From assembly GCF_049116215.1 (NCBI RefSeq), contig NZ_JAGDZB010000003.1:744001-808000 (forward strand): a stretch of DNA of 64,000 bases, in the 5' to 3' direction. Below, one piece after another: positions 28,061-35,517 of this stretch (positions are counted from its first letter, which is position 1; every line of letters starts with the position of its first letter). A program made the translations under genes and the position numbers. The notes under the pieces are model-generated. The model was not told where the DNA came from. It searched no databases and saw only the letters and a list, made by a program, of their open reading frames with translations. The DNA comes from Shimia sp049116215 (lineage in GTDB: Bacteria > Pseudomonadota > Alphaproteobacteria > Rhodobacterales > Rhodobacteraceae).

Positions 28061-28081
28061 TCACTTGTTGATTTGAGACCC

Positions 28082-28113
28082 AAAACAGCCCGGCTTGTCC
28101 GGGCTGTTTTTCA
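28082..28113 (+). terminator. Terminator/attenuator between livJ and livG
   Basis: AAAACAGCCCGG and CCGGGCTGTTTT form a 12-bp stem with a CTTGT loop and a T-rich tail. It lies inside the liv gene run, so it likely acts as a partial terminator setting the ratio of binding protein to membrane subunits. Confidence 0.85.
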
Positions 28114-28154
28114 ATATATAAGGCGCGGCACGAACTGCGCATGGGGGAAATGCT

Positions 28155-28937
28155 ATGATCGTCGTAGAAGACGTTCACAAACATTTTGGGGGGTTTCGCG
28201 CTGTAGATGGGGCGAACCTGAAAATCGAACCGGGGTCAATCACCGGACTTATCGGGCCAAACGGGGCCGGAAAAACCACTCTTTTCAATGTGATCGCCGG
28301 GGTTTTGCAACCAACTTCCGGACGGGTGACCATGGACGGCGAAGACATCACCGGACTGCCGCCACATGAGCTCTTCCATAAGGGCCTGTTGCGGACGTTT
28401 CAGATTGCTCATGAGTTCAGCTCGATGAGCTGTCGTGAGAACCTGATGATGGTGCCTGGTGCACAGTCCGGTGAGACGCTTTGGAACACCTGGTTTGGTC
28501 GTAAACGGATTGCAGACGAGGAGCGTGCGCTGCGGGCGAAGGCCGACGAAGTGCTTGAATTCCTTACAGTTGAGCATCTTGCGGATCACAAGGCTGGTCA
28601 GATTTCCGGCGGTCAGAAGAAGCTTCTGGAGCTGGGGCGCACCATGATGGTGGATGCCAAGATCGTGTTCCTTGATGAAGTTGGCGCTGGTGTAAACCGC
28701 ACACTGCTGAACACCATTGGTGATGCGATTATCCGTCTGAACAAAGAGCGAAATTACACGTTTGTGGTGATCGAGCATGACATGGATTTCATTGGGCGCC
28801 TGTGTGACCCTGTGATCTGTATGGCCGAAGGCAAAGTGCTCGCAGAAGGCACTTTGGATGAGATCAAAGCCAACGAACAGGTGATCGAGGCTTACCTCGG
28901 TACCGGGCTCAAAAACAAGGAACAGCTGAACGCATAA
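28155..28937 (+). CDS. livG: Liv-type ABC transporter ATP-binding protein LivG
   Basis: The 260-residue ATPase has Walker A GLIGPNGAGKTTLFN (about residues 35-49), the LivG-type FQIAHEFSSMSCRENLM, signature AGQISGGQKKLLELGR, Walker B IVFLDEVGAGVNRTLLN and switch histidine VVIEHDMDF. In Walker B the usual DEP is DEV. With LivF it powers the LivHM permease. GGGGGAA gives a good ribosome site. Confidence 0.93.
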   Translation: MIVVEDVHKHFGGFRAVDGANLKIEPGSITGLIGPNGAGKTTLFNVIAGVLQPTSGRVTMDGEDITGLPPHELFHKGLLRTFQIAHEFSSMSCRENLMMVPGAQSGETLWNTWFGRKRIADEERALRAKADEVLEFLTVEHLADHKAGQISGGQKKLLELGRTMMVDAKIVFLDEVGAGVNRTLLNTIGDAIIRLNKERNYTFVVIEHDMDFIGRLCDPVICMAEGKVLAEGTLDEIKANEQVIEAYLGTGLKNKEQLNA

Positions 28938-29034
28938 GGGCCAAAATGGCACGTCGGTATTGCGTCTGTATCGCGACTGTATCGCGGAGGTGCAACAATC
29001 GATCCCAAAATGCGATTTCAGCGGGGAGTGAGTG

Positions 29035-29862
29035 ATGACGGGAAACCCGTATCAGGACGATCGCGGCAACAAAGACGCCACGATAGCCAACCCCAAAGGC
29101 GGAAGCGAAATGACGCCCGCCGTGGGGACCGGCAAAGAAATGAACACAACGGACGCTTTCTTGGTTGGCGACAGCATGACCGGTGGCTACGGCAAAGATG
29201 GGCCAGACATTTTGCATGACTGTACCATTGCGGTGAATCCGGGTGAGATTGCCGTGATTGTTGGCCCCAACGGTGCTGGCAAATCGACAGGCATGAAAGC
29301 GGTGTTTGGCATGTTGAACCTACGCCAAGGCTCGGTGCGACTGGATGGCGAGGACATCACAAGCCTCTCGCCTCAAGCTCGAGTTGCCAAGGGCATGGGG
29401 TTTGTCCCGCAGGTGAACAACATTTTCACCTCGATGACAGTGGAAGAAAACCTCGAGATGGGCGCGTTCATCCGCAAAGATGACTTTCTCGACACTATGG
29501 AGCAGGTCTACGGTCTCTTTCCAATCCTGAAAGACAAACGCAACCAGCCCGCGGGCGAATTGTCTGGTGGTCAGCGTCAGCAGGTGGCCGTGGGCCGCGC
29601 GCTGATGACCCAGCCAAAGGTGCTGATGCTCGATGAACCAACTGCAGGTGTGTCGCCCATCGTGATGGACGAGCTGTTTGACCGGATCATCGAAGTGAGC
29701 CGCACGGGCATCCCGATCCTGATGGTTGAACAAAACGCCCGTCAGGCTTTGGAGATCGCCGACAAAGGCTATGTGCTGGTGCAAGGCCGCAATGCCTTTA
29801 CTGGCACCGGCAAAGACCTTCTCGCGGATGAAGAAGTCCGCAAATCGTTCTTGGGGGGGTAG
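29035..29862 (+). CDS. livF: Liv-type ABC transporter ATP-binding protein LivF
   Basis: The 276-residue ATPase has Walker A IVGPNGAGKSTGMKAVFG, Q-loop VPQVNNIFTSMTVEENLEMG, signature GELSGGQRQQVAVGRAL, Walker B VLMLDEPTAGVSPIV and switch ILMVEQNARQAL. It carries an N-terminal extension of about 45 residues before the first conserved strand (FLVGDSMTGGYG), longer than in enterobacterial LivF. The start is placed at the ATG 29035, 6 nt after GGGGAG; a GTG lies directly before it. Confidence 0.92.
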   Translation: MTGNPYQDDRGNKDATIANPKGGSEMTPAVGTGKEMNTTDAFLVGDSMTGGYGKDGPDILHDCTIAVNPGEIAVIVGPNGAGKSTGMKAVFGMLNLRQGSVRLDGEDITSLSPQARVAKGMGFVPQVNNIFTSMTVEENLEMGAFIRKDDFLDTMEQVYGLFPILKDKRNQPAGELSGGQRQQVAVGRALMTQPKVLMLDEPTAGVSPIVMDELFDRIIEVSRTGIPILMVEQNARQALEIADKGYVLVQGRNAFTGTGKDLLADEEVRKSFLGG

Positions 29863-29866
29863 TACG

Positions 29867-30385
29867 ATGCGCAGTTTAGCGCTCATGATTGCCTGCCTTC
29901 TGCCGGCTACCGCACAAGCGATTGTCGTTACCCCCTATGCACCGGTCGCTTTGCAATGCAGCTCTGTAAAGCTTTGCGATAAAACAGGCGTGTGCACGGA
30001 TCATACCGGAGCGGCTGCACGCTTGTCCATGGGACAAGACACCTTTGCGACACGACTTTATATTGGCGGCGACAAGTTTGACGACTGGCAACGTCGGGTC
30101 GATGTATCAATGACTTCAGGTTGGAAAACTTCACCTCAGTCGACTTATCGCCAGATGAGCATGGTGCCTAAGATCGACCGGATGTGGAAAACAGCCCACA
30201 AAGATGAGCGGCGCAACGGCTGGATTGGGCCAAAAATGCCACCTCTTGAAAGGAATTTTCAGCAAGCCGAAGCGGGCATCTATCGGCTCTACCACACGCG
30301 AACCATTCCCAATCCTGAGCCTAAGCCGTTTCAATCCAACAAACGCGAGATCATCGTGTTCGATTGCACAATGGAGACACTATGA
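29867..30385 (+). CDS. Small exported protein encoded inside the liv operon
   Basis: The 172-residue product has a signal peptide (MRSLALMIACLLPATAQA) and a mature chain with paired cysteines (LQCSSVKLCDKTGVCTDH) and one near the end (IVFDCTMETL). I recognise no family. The start ATG follows livF by 4 bp and its ribosome site is the G-run coding the livF C-terminus, so it is translationally linked to livF. Placement between livF and livH suggests an accessory periplasmic role in uptake, but nothing in the sequence shows one. Confidence 0.6.
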   Translation: MRSLALMIACLLPATAQAIVVTPYAPVALQCSSVKLCDKTGVCTDHTGAAARLSMGQDTFATRLYIGGDKFDDWQRRVDVSMTSGWKTSPQSTYRQMSMVPKIDRMWKTAHKDERRNGWIGPKMPPLERNFQQAEAGIYRLYHTRTIPNPEPKPFQSNKREIIVFDCTMETL

Positions 30386-30426
30386 CCCGGCGCAAAAACA
30401 AAAATCAAACGACGCGGGAGAGGTAA
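30382..30426 (+). CDS. Possible 14-codon mini-ORF coupling to livH
   Basis: An ATG overlaps the preceding stop codon (TATGA) and opens a 14-codon frame, MTRRKNKNQTTRER, ending TAA 4 nt before the livH ATG. It contains the GGGAGAGG ribosome site of livH. It is most likely a reading that keeps ribosomes on the message up to livH rather than a functional peptide. No coding statistics are possible at this length. Confidence 0.25.
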   Translation: MTRRKNKNQTTRER

Positions 30427-30430
30427 CTAA

Positions 30431-31441
30431 ATGGACTTTCTCAACGCCCTTGTGGCGCTTTCTAACTTTGTCATCATCCCCGCGATTGCCTATGGCAGCC
30501 AACTGGCGCTTGGCGCGCTGGGTGTTACGCTGATCTACGGCATTTTGCGGTTTTCCAACTTTGCCCATGGCGACACTATGGCGTTTGGCGCGATGCTGGC
30601 CGTGTTGATCACATGGCTGCTGCAGTCGATGGGCGTGAGCTTCGGCCCGTTGCCAACCGCGCTTCTTGCCCTGCCATTTGCGATTCTGGGTACGATGGTA
30701 TTGGTGCTGTTCACGGATCGGGTGGTCTATCGCTTCTACCGCGAACAAAAGGCCAAACCAGTGATCCTGGTGATCGTGTCGATGGGCGTGATGTTTATCA
30801 TGAACGGTCTGGTGCGCTTTATCATTGGACCAAACGATCAACGCTTTGCCGATGGCGAGCGGTTCATCATCTCTGTGCGTGAATTCAAAGCAATGACCGG
30901 CCTCAAAGAAGGCCTGGCCATCAAAACCACACAAGGCATCACCGTTGTGGTGGCTGTGATCTGTGTGGCGCTGCTCTTCTGGTTCCTGAACCGCACCCGC
31001 ACGGGTAAGTCGATGCGCGCCTATTCGGACAACGAAGATCTGGCACTGCTGTCCGGGATCAATCCCGAGCGTGTGGTGATGTACACATGGCTGATCGTGG
31101 CCGCATTGGCGACCACCGCCGGTGTGCTTTACGGCCTCGACAAATCCTTCAAACCCTTTGTCTACTTCCAGCTTTTGCTGCCTATTTTTGCTTCGGCGAT
31201 TGTTGGCGGTCTTGGCAGCCCGTTGGGTGCTATTGCTGGTGGTTTTGTGATTGCGTTTAGCGAAGTCACCATCACCTACGCATGGAAAAAAGTGCTGAAA
31301 TACATGCTGCCGGAAAGTTTGGAACCGTCCAGCCTCGTGCAGCTTTTGAGCACAGACTACAAATTTGCCGTCAGCTTTGTGATCCTGATTGTGGTCCTGC
31401 TGTTTAAGCCAACCGGCCTGTTCAAGGGGAAATCGGTATGA
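30431..31441 (+). CDS. livH: Liv-type ABC transporter permease LivH
   Basis: The 336-residue inner-membrane permease has about eight to nine hydrophobic helices and the LivH features GALGVTLIYGILRFSNFAHGD near the N-terminus, MRAYSDNEDLALLSGINPERV (the EAA-like cytoplasmic loop) and FASAIVGGLGSPLGAIAGGF near the end. It pairs with LivM to form the pore. Its stop overlaps the livM ATG by 4 nt. Confidence 0.93.
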   Translation: MDFLNALVALSNFVIIPAIAYGSQLALGALGVTLIYGILRFSNFAHGDTMAFGAMLAVLITWLLQSMGVSFGPLPTALLALPFAILGTMVLVLFTDRVVYRFYREQKAKPVILVIVSMGVMFIMNGLVRFIIGPNDQRFADGERFIISVREFKAMTGLKEGLAIKTTQGITVVVAVICVALLFWFLNRTRTGKSMRAYSDNEDLALLSGINPERVVMYTWLIVAALATTAGVLYGLDKSFKPFVYFQLLLPIFASAIVGGLGSPLGAIAGGFVIAFSEVTITYAWKKVLKYMLPESLEPSSLVQLLSTDYKFAVSFVILIVVLLFKPTGLFKGKSV

Positions 31442-32742
31442 GCGATACAACAAGAACTGCCGCTCTGTTTGGGCTGGTCTTTGCGATGATTGCACTGACC
31501 GGCATAATGCAGAGCTGGAACGTCGCCTTGCTTATTCTAAACATGGGTTTGATCTCTGCCATCATGGCTTTGGGAGTAAATCTGCAGTGGGGGTTTGCAG
31601 GCCTGTTTAACGTGGGTGTCATGGGCTTTGTCGCTCTTGGTGGCCTGGCTGTTGTGCTGACCTCTGCGGCCCCGGTTGACGGCGCGTGGAGCGCTGGCGG
31701 GTGGCGGATAGTCATCGCCTTGCTGGCAGGTGCTGGGACAATTGTTGGCACCGTGATGGTGCGCCAACGTATGGCTACCGGGCGTGCGCGTAACATCGCA
31801 ACCATTGCCATTTTGGTTGTTGGCTTCTTCCTGTATCGCGGCATCTTTGATCCAGGTGTGGCCGCTGTGGAAGCGATCAATCCGGCGCTGCAAGGCAACC
31901 TTGGTGGTTTAAACCTTCCGGTTCTGCTGGCCTGGCCCATGGGCGGTTTGTTGGCATCGGGTGTGGCTTGGTTGATTGGCAAGACCGCGCTTGGTCTGCG
32001 TTCCGACTACCTTGCCATTGCGACGCTGGGCATTGCCGAGATCATCATCGCGGTGATGAAAAACGAAGACTGGCTGGCCCGTGGGGTGAAGAACGTCGTG
32101 GGGCTGGACCGTCCGGTGCCTTATGAGATCGATTTGCAAAACACCTCCAGCTTTGTGAACCGCGCAGAGGGACTTGGGCTTGACCCAGCGACCGCAAGTT
32201 CGCTGTTTGTGAAGCTCAACTACTCGGTCCTGTTTGCCATTGTCTTGGTGATCATCTTTGTCATGGCGCAATTGGCACTGAAGAGCCCATGGGGCCGGAT
32301 GATGCGCGCCATTCGTGACAATGAAGTTGCGGCCGAAGCCATGGGCAAAGATGTGACCAACCGTCACTTGCAGATCTTTGTGTTGGGGTCTGCGGTCTGC
32401 GGCATTGCCGGTGCAATGATGACCACACTGGACGGCCAGTTGACGCCGGGAACCTACCAGCCCCTGCGCTACACCTTCCTGATCTGGGTGATGGTGATTG
32501 TGGGTGGCTCCGGCAACAACCTTGGTGCCGTGCTGGGTGGTTTCCTGATCTGGTTCCTTTGGGTCCAGGTGGAGCCAATGGGGCTTTGGCTGATGGAGGT
32601 CATCACCGCCGGCATGCCGGAAGGCAGCGGGTTGAAGAAACACCTGATCGACAGTGCAGCCCATATGCGGTTGTTGACCATGGGTGTGATCCTCTTGTTG
32701 GTGCTGAGGTTCAGCCCCCGCGGTTTGATCCCGGAGAAGTAA
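31438..32742 (+). CDS. livM: Liv-type ABC transporter permease LivM
   Basis: The 434-residue permease has roughly ten hydrophobic segments. The first part is LNMGLISAIMALGVNLQWGF followed by GLFNVGVMGFVALG, and the BPD_transp_2 core continues with LRSDYLAIATLGIAEII, the EAA-like loop MMRAIRDNEVAAEAMGKDV, GIAGAMMTTLDGQLTPGTYQ and WVMVIVGGSGNNLGAVLGGF. It ends the liv operon and is followed by a strong terminator. Confidence 0.93.
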   Translation: MSDTTRTAALFGLVFAMIALTGIMQSWNVALLILNMGLISAIMALGVNLQWGFAGLFNVGVMGFVALGGLAVVLTSAAPVDGAWSAGGWRIVIALLAGAGTIVGTVMVRQRMATGRARNIATIAILVVGFFLYRGIFDPGVAAVEAINPALQGNLGGLNLPVLLAWPMGGLLASGVAWLIGKTALGLRSDYLAIATLGIAEIIIAVMKNEDWLARGVKNVVGLDRPVPYEIDLQNTSSFVNRAEGLGLDPATASSLFVKLNYSVLFAIVLVIIFVMAQLALKSPWGRMMRAIRDNEVAAEAMGKDVTNRHLQIFVLGSAVCGIAGAMMTTLDGQLTPGTYQPLRYTFLIWVMVIVGGSGNNLGAVLGGFLIWFLWVQVEPMGLWLMEVITAGMPEGSGLKKHLIDSAAHMRLLTMGVILLLVLRFSPRGLIPEK

Positions 32743-32746
32743 AAAG

Positions 32747-32773
32747 AAAGGCGCCCCACTGGGGCGCCTTTTG
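32747..32773. terminator. Bidirectional terminator between livM and the HerA-like gene
   Basis: AAAGGCGCCCC and GGGGCGCCTTT form an 11-bp stem with a 3-nt loop, flanked by A-rich and T-rich ends. It separates convergent livM and the DUF853 gene. Confidence 0.88.
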
Positions 32774-32809
32774 ACTTTGGCGACGGTATTTGTCGAAGAA
32801 GAAGCCGCC

Positions 32810-34357
32810 CTAGCGCCCTTTGAACAAGCCACCCAGCACGCCACGCACGATGCGGCGACCTGTGGTTCCGGAAAGCTCTTTCATCACCATTTTGGTCATC
32901 GCCTCGCCAAAGGTATCATCCGCACGCACACGCAGCGTTCTGGCCGAAGAGCGGCGGACACGGGACCCGGAATAGCGGCGGGCGGCAGTGAACTCGCGCT
33001 CCATGGGCGCCATGTCTTCTTCACGCGCTTCCAGTTGTTCTGCTTCTTGAGCGGCGGCCTTCGCGCGGTTGGTGAGAATTTCGTACGCGGAGCGGCGGTC
33101 CACGGGCGTGGTGTATTTGTTGGCCAACGATGACGCGGCCAACACCGCTTTTCGCGCGGTTACAGACAGCGGTCCAAGTTGCGAGGATGGAGGGCGGATC
33201 AAGGTACGCTCGACCACCCCCGGCACACCCTTTTTCATCAGCATAGAGGTGACGGCTTCCCCGACCCCAACTTCACGAATGGCCTCCTCGGTAACAAAAC
33301 GCGGATTGGGGCGGTAGGTTTCAGCTGCCAAACGCAGCGCCTTCTTATCACGCGCAGTGAAGGCACGCAGGGCATGCTGCACTCGATTGCCTAGTTGGCC
33401 AAGAATGTCTTCGGGGATGTCATCCGGGTTTTGGGTGACAAAATAGACGCCCACACCTTTGGATCGGATCAGACGGGCGACCTGCTCAACCTTGTCAACC
33501 AGCGCCTTGGGGGCGCCATCAAACAACAGGTGCGCCTCGTCAAAGAAGAACACCAGTTTGGGTTTGTCCGGGTCGCCCACTTCCGGCAGGCTCTCGAACA
33601 ACTCTGAGAGGAGCCACAGTAGGAAAGTCGCATAGAGCCTTGGTGCGCCCATAAGCTTGTCGGCTGCCAGAATATTGATCTGGCCGCGGCCATCTGAAGC
33701 GGTGCGCATCAGATCCTCAAGTTCCAACGCCGGCTCGCCAAAGAGTTTGGATGCGCCTTGATTTTCCAGCACCAGCAGGCGACGTTGGATCGCCCCAATG
33801 GAGTTCACAGAGATGTTGCCGTAGCGCAGAGACAATTCGGCGCGGTGCTCGCCAACCCAAACCAAAAGGGCCTGCAGGTCTTTGAGATCCAGCAAGGGCA
33901 TACCCTGCTCATCCGCCAGCCGGAAGGCGATGTTGAGGATGCCTTCTTGCGCCTCGCTGAGCTCCATGAGACGCGCCAGCAACAATGGTCCCATCTCAGC
34001 CACAGTGGTACGAACCGGATGGCCTTGATCGCCATATAGATCCCAGAAGGTAACCGGAAAGGACTCATAGCCAAAATCGTCACATCCAATCTTATCTGCA
34101 CGCGACGTAAAGGCCTCGTGCAGTTTGAACTCCGCTGAACCAGCGGCAGCCAGTCCTGAGAGATCACTTTTCACGTCAGACAAAAAAACCGGCACACCCG
34201 CTGCGGAGAAACCTTCTGCGAGAATCTGCAACGTAACGGTCTTGCCTGTGCCTGTTGCACCGGCAATCAAGCCATGTCGATTGGCATATTTCAGCGTCAG
34301 GCCCTGCTTTTGCGCATAATCCGCACCACCGCCACCTAGAAAAATCTTACCGTCCAT
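32810..34357 (-). CDS. HerA/DUF853 family ATPase
   Basis: The 515-residue P-loop ATPase has Walker A LIAGATGTGKTVTLQILAEG (about residues 29-48), the family segment PVFLSDVKSDLSGL, Walker B KLVFFFDEAHLLFDGAP, the sensor YFVTQNPDDIPEDILGQLGN and arginine-finger region RVQHALRAFTARDKKAL. The C-terminal tail is basic (RRYSGSRVRRSSARTLRVR). DUF853 proteins are related to the HerA/FtsK DNA translocases; the cellular role is not established. It has no NurA partner in the window, which argues against a HerA-NurA repair system. The upstream spacer holds the predicted small RNAs. Confidence 0.88.
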   Translation of the reverse strand: MDGKIFLGGGGADYAQKQGLTLKYANRHGLIAGATGTGKTVTLQILAEGFSAAGVPVFLSDVKSDLSGLAAAGSAEFKLHEAFTSRADKIGCDDFGYESFPVTFWDLYGDQGHPVRTTVAEMGPLLLARLMELSEAQEGILNIAFRLADEQGMPLLDLKDLQALLVWVGEHRAELSLRYGNISVNSIGAIQRRLLVLENQGASKLFGEPALELEDLMRTASDGRGQINILAADKLMGAPRLYATFLLWLLSELFESLPEVGDPDKPKLVFFFDEAHLLFDGAPKALVDKVEQVARLIRSKGVGVYFVTQNPDDIPEDILGQLGNRVQHALRAFTARDKKALRLAAETYRPNPRFVTEEAIREVGVGEAVTSMLMKKGVPGVVERTLIRPPSSQLGPLSVTARKAVLAASSLANKYTTPVDRRSAYEILTNRAKAAAQEAEQLEAREEDMAPMEREFTAARRYSGSRVRRSSARTLRVRADDTFGEAMTKMVMKELSGTTGRRIVRGVLGGLFKGR

Positions 34358-34424
34358 CAGTCGCTTACCCTTCAGATCCCTTATTTTTAACGCCCAAATT
34401 CGCGCGTCACATTTATTGTTAACC

Positions 34425-34527
34425 TTTATATGGCAGTTTCGTAACTGTTCTGGAACAGCCCAAACGGGTTTGGAACGGAACTCCTCCCTGTTGAGACTGG
34501 CCGCACTTTATGTGCGGCCTTTTTTTT
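34425..34527 (+). ncRNA. Predicted small RNA with CUCCUCCC motif (CcsR-like)
   Basis: An intrinsic terminator GGCCGCAC-loop-GTGCGGCC followed by eight T (34499-34527) lies on the plus strand where no plus-strand gene ends. Directly before it is AACTCCTCCCTGTTGAGACTGG. The CCUCC core is an anti-Shine-Dalgarno sequence, as in the CcsR-type stress small RNAs of Rhodobacter and related sRNAs of other proteobacteria. A further hairpin CCAAAC/GTTTGG precedes it. A weak -10-like TATATG at 34427 marks a possible promoter, so the 5-prime end given is approximate. Family assignment is by motif only. Confidence 0.5.
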
Positions 34528-34559
34528 GAGCAAAATCAGCGCGGAAACTTCGATTTTTC

Positions 34560-34669
34560 CGGTTGACCAAAGGTCCAATTCTTCGTAGCGTTTCGGCAAT
34601 AAATAAGTCGGCCAGTCCGACGGGGAGTGAAAAATCTGGAAAAGGGCCTTTGCGGGCCCTTTTTCTTTT
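34560..34669 (+). ncRNA. Second predicted small RNA or transcript end in tandem
   Basis: A second plus-strand intrinsic terminator, AAAGGGCC / GGCCCTTT with a T-rich tail (34641-34669), follows the first by about 110 bp, again with no plus-strand coding gene before it. A TTGACC box at 34563 and hairpin GTCGG/CCGAC at 34608-34622 lie upstream. Boundaries are uncertain. Together with its neighbour it makes a tandem arrangement. The remaining stretch to 34839 shows nothing I can identify except the promoter region of the next gene. Confidence 0.3.
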
Positions 34670-34839
34670 GTCAGAAGCATCCCGTGTTTCGCTGCGTAAT
34701 AGCTGCCGCCTTGCCGCTTGTCGAAACCTAAATCAGCAAGTTTCTGCTGGAATACACCGGCTTTTAGGAAAGCCAATCCTGACAAGTCTTCTAGGCCATG
34801 CTAAGCGATCTTAATCACATCCAAAGGACTGAGACAGAC

Positions 34840-35445
34840 ATGCGGAACTTCACTTTCTTTGCGACAGCCATTTCTTTGGCCATGATGGCCAGCTCGACAT
34901 TGGCGCAAGGTGTACCCTCTCTCGCGGACGGCTCATTGGCCATGGGCGAAGCGGTAAGTGAAGCAGCGAAACCGCAATCTCCGGCACAGCTGGAAGAAAA
35001 CGTATCCTCCGAAATCATCGGGGACTGGGATCTTCAGTGCGCGACCTCAGGACCGGAACCACGCCCTTGCCGCCTGTATCAACTTATGCGCGATGACAGC
35101 GGCAACCCTGTTTCTGAAGTAACGCTTTTCTCGCTGCCGGTTGCGGAAGGCGAAGCTGTGGCTGGCGCCACTGTGATTGTCCCACTGGAAACCCTTTTGA
35201 CCGCCCAGCTGACCATGTCAGTGGATGGCAAAACCACGCGCCGCTACCCGTTTGCGTTTTGCAACCAGCTTGGATGTATCGCGCGCATTGGCTTGAGCGC
35301 CGAGGACATCACCAACTTTAGGAACGGCAACAAAGCAGTTCTCAGCATTGTTCCCGCACTGGCCCCGACCCAATCTGTGAATGTGAATATGTCGCTGACC
35401 GGCTTCACCAAGGCTTTTGAGAAAGCTGTTAACAACGGCCAGTGA
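34840..35445 (+). CDS. Invasion-associated locus B (IalB) family protein
   Basis: The 201-residue exported protein (signal MRNFTFFATAISLAMMASSTLA) has the IalB layout: EIIGDWDLQCATSGPEPRPCRLYQ with paired cysteines, VIVPLETLLTAQLTMSVDGK, and YPFAFCNQLGCIARIGLSAEDI. IalB-like proteins are common periplasmic proteins of alphaproteobacteria; the link to host invasion applies to Bartonella only. The ATG at 34840 is chosen because it starts a clean signal peptide; an upstream in-frame ATG at 34798 would add 14 residues. Confidence 0.85.
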   Translation: MRNFTFFATAISLAMMASSTLAQGVPSLADGSLAMGEAVSEAAKPQSPAQLEENVSSEIIGDWDLQCATSGPEPRPCRLYQLMRDDSGNPVSEVTLFSLPVAEGEAVAGATVIVPLETLLTAQLTMSVDGKTTRRYPFAFCNQLGCIARIGLSAEDITNFRNGNKAVLSIVPALAPTQSVNVNMSLTGFTKAFEKAVNNGQ

Positions 35446-35470
35446 CGCTGCCATTCGGTGAAACTTTGAC

Positions 35471-35500
35471 GCCGCCGTCTTTCAAGTCGGCGGCTTCTTC
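35471..35500. terminator. Probable terminator between IalB-like gene and fabF-like gene
   Basis: GCCGCCG and CGGCGGC form a 7-bp GC stem around a 10-nt loop, followed by the T-rich TTCTTCATT on the plus strand. It lies between the two convergent stops. Confidence 0.55.
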
Positions 35501-35517
35501 ATTGCAGAATTGGCGTG

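Noticed and set aside
34426..34785. 119-codon minus-strand frame upstream of the HerA-like gene
   Set aside because: It starts with TTG without a ribosome site and runs through two intrinsic-terminator hairpins with T runs on the plus strand; the AAA-rich codons are the terminator tail. Small RNAs explain the region better.
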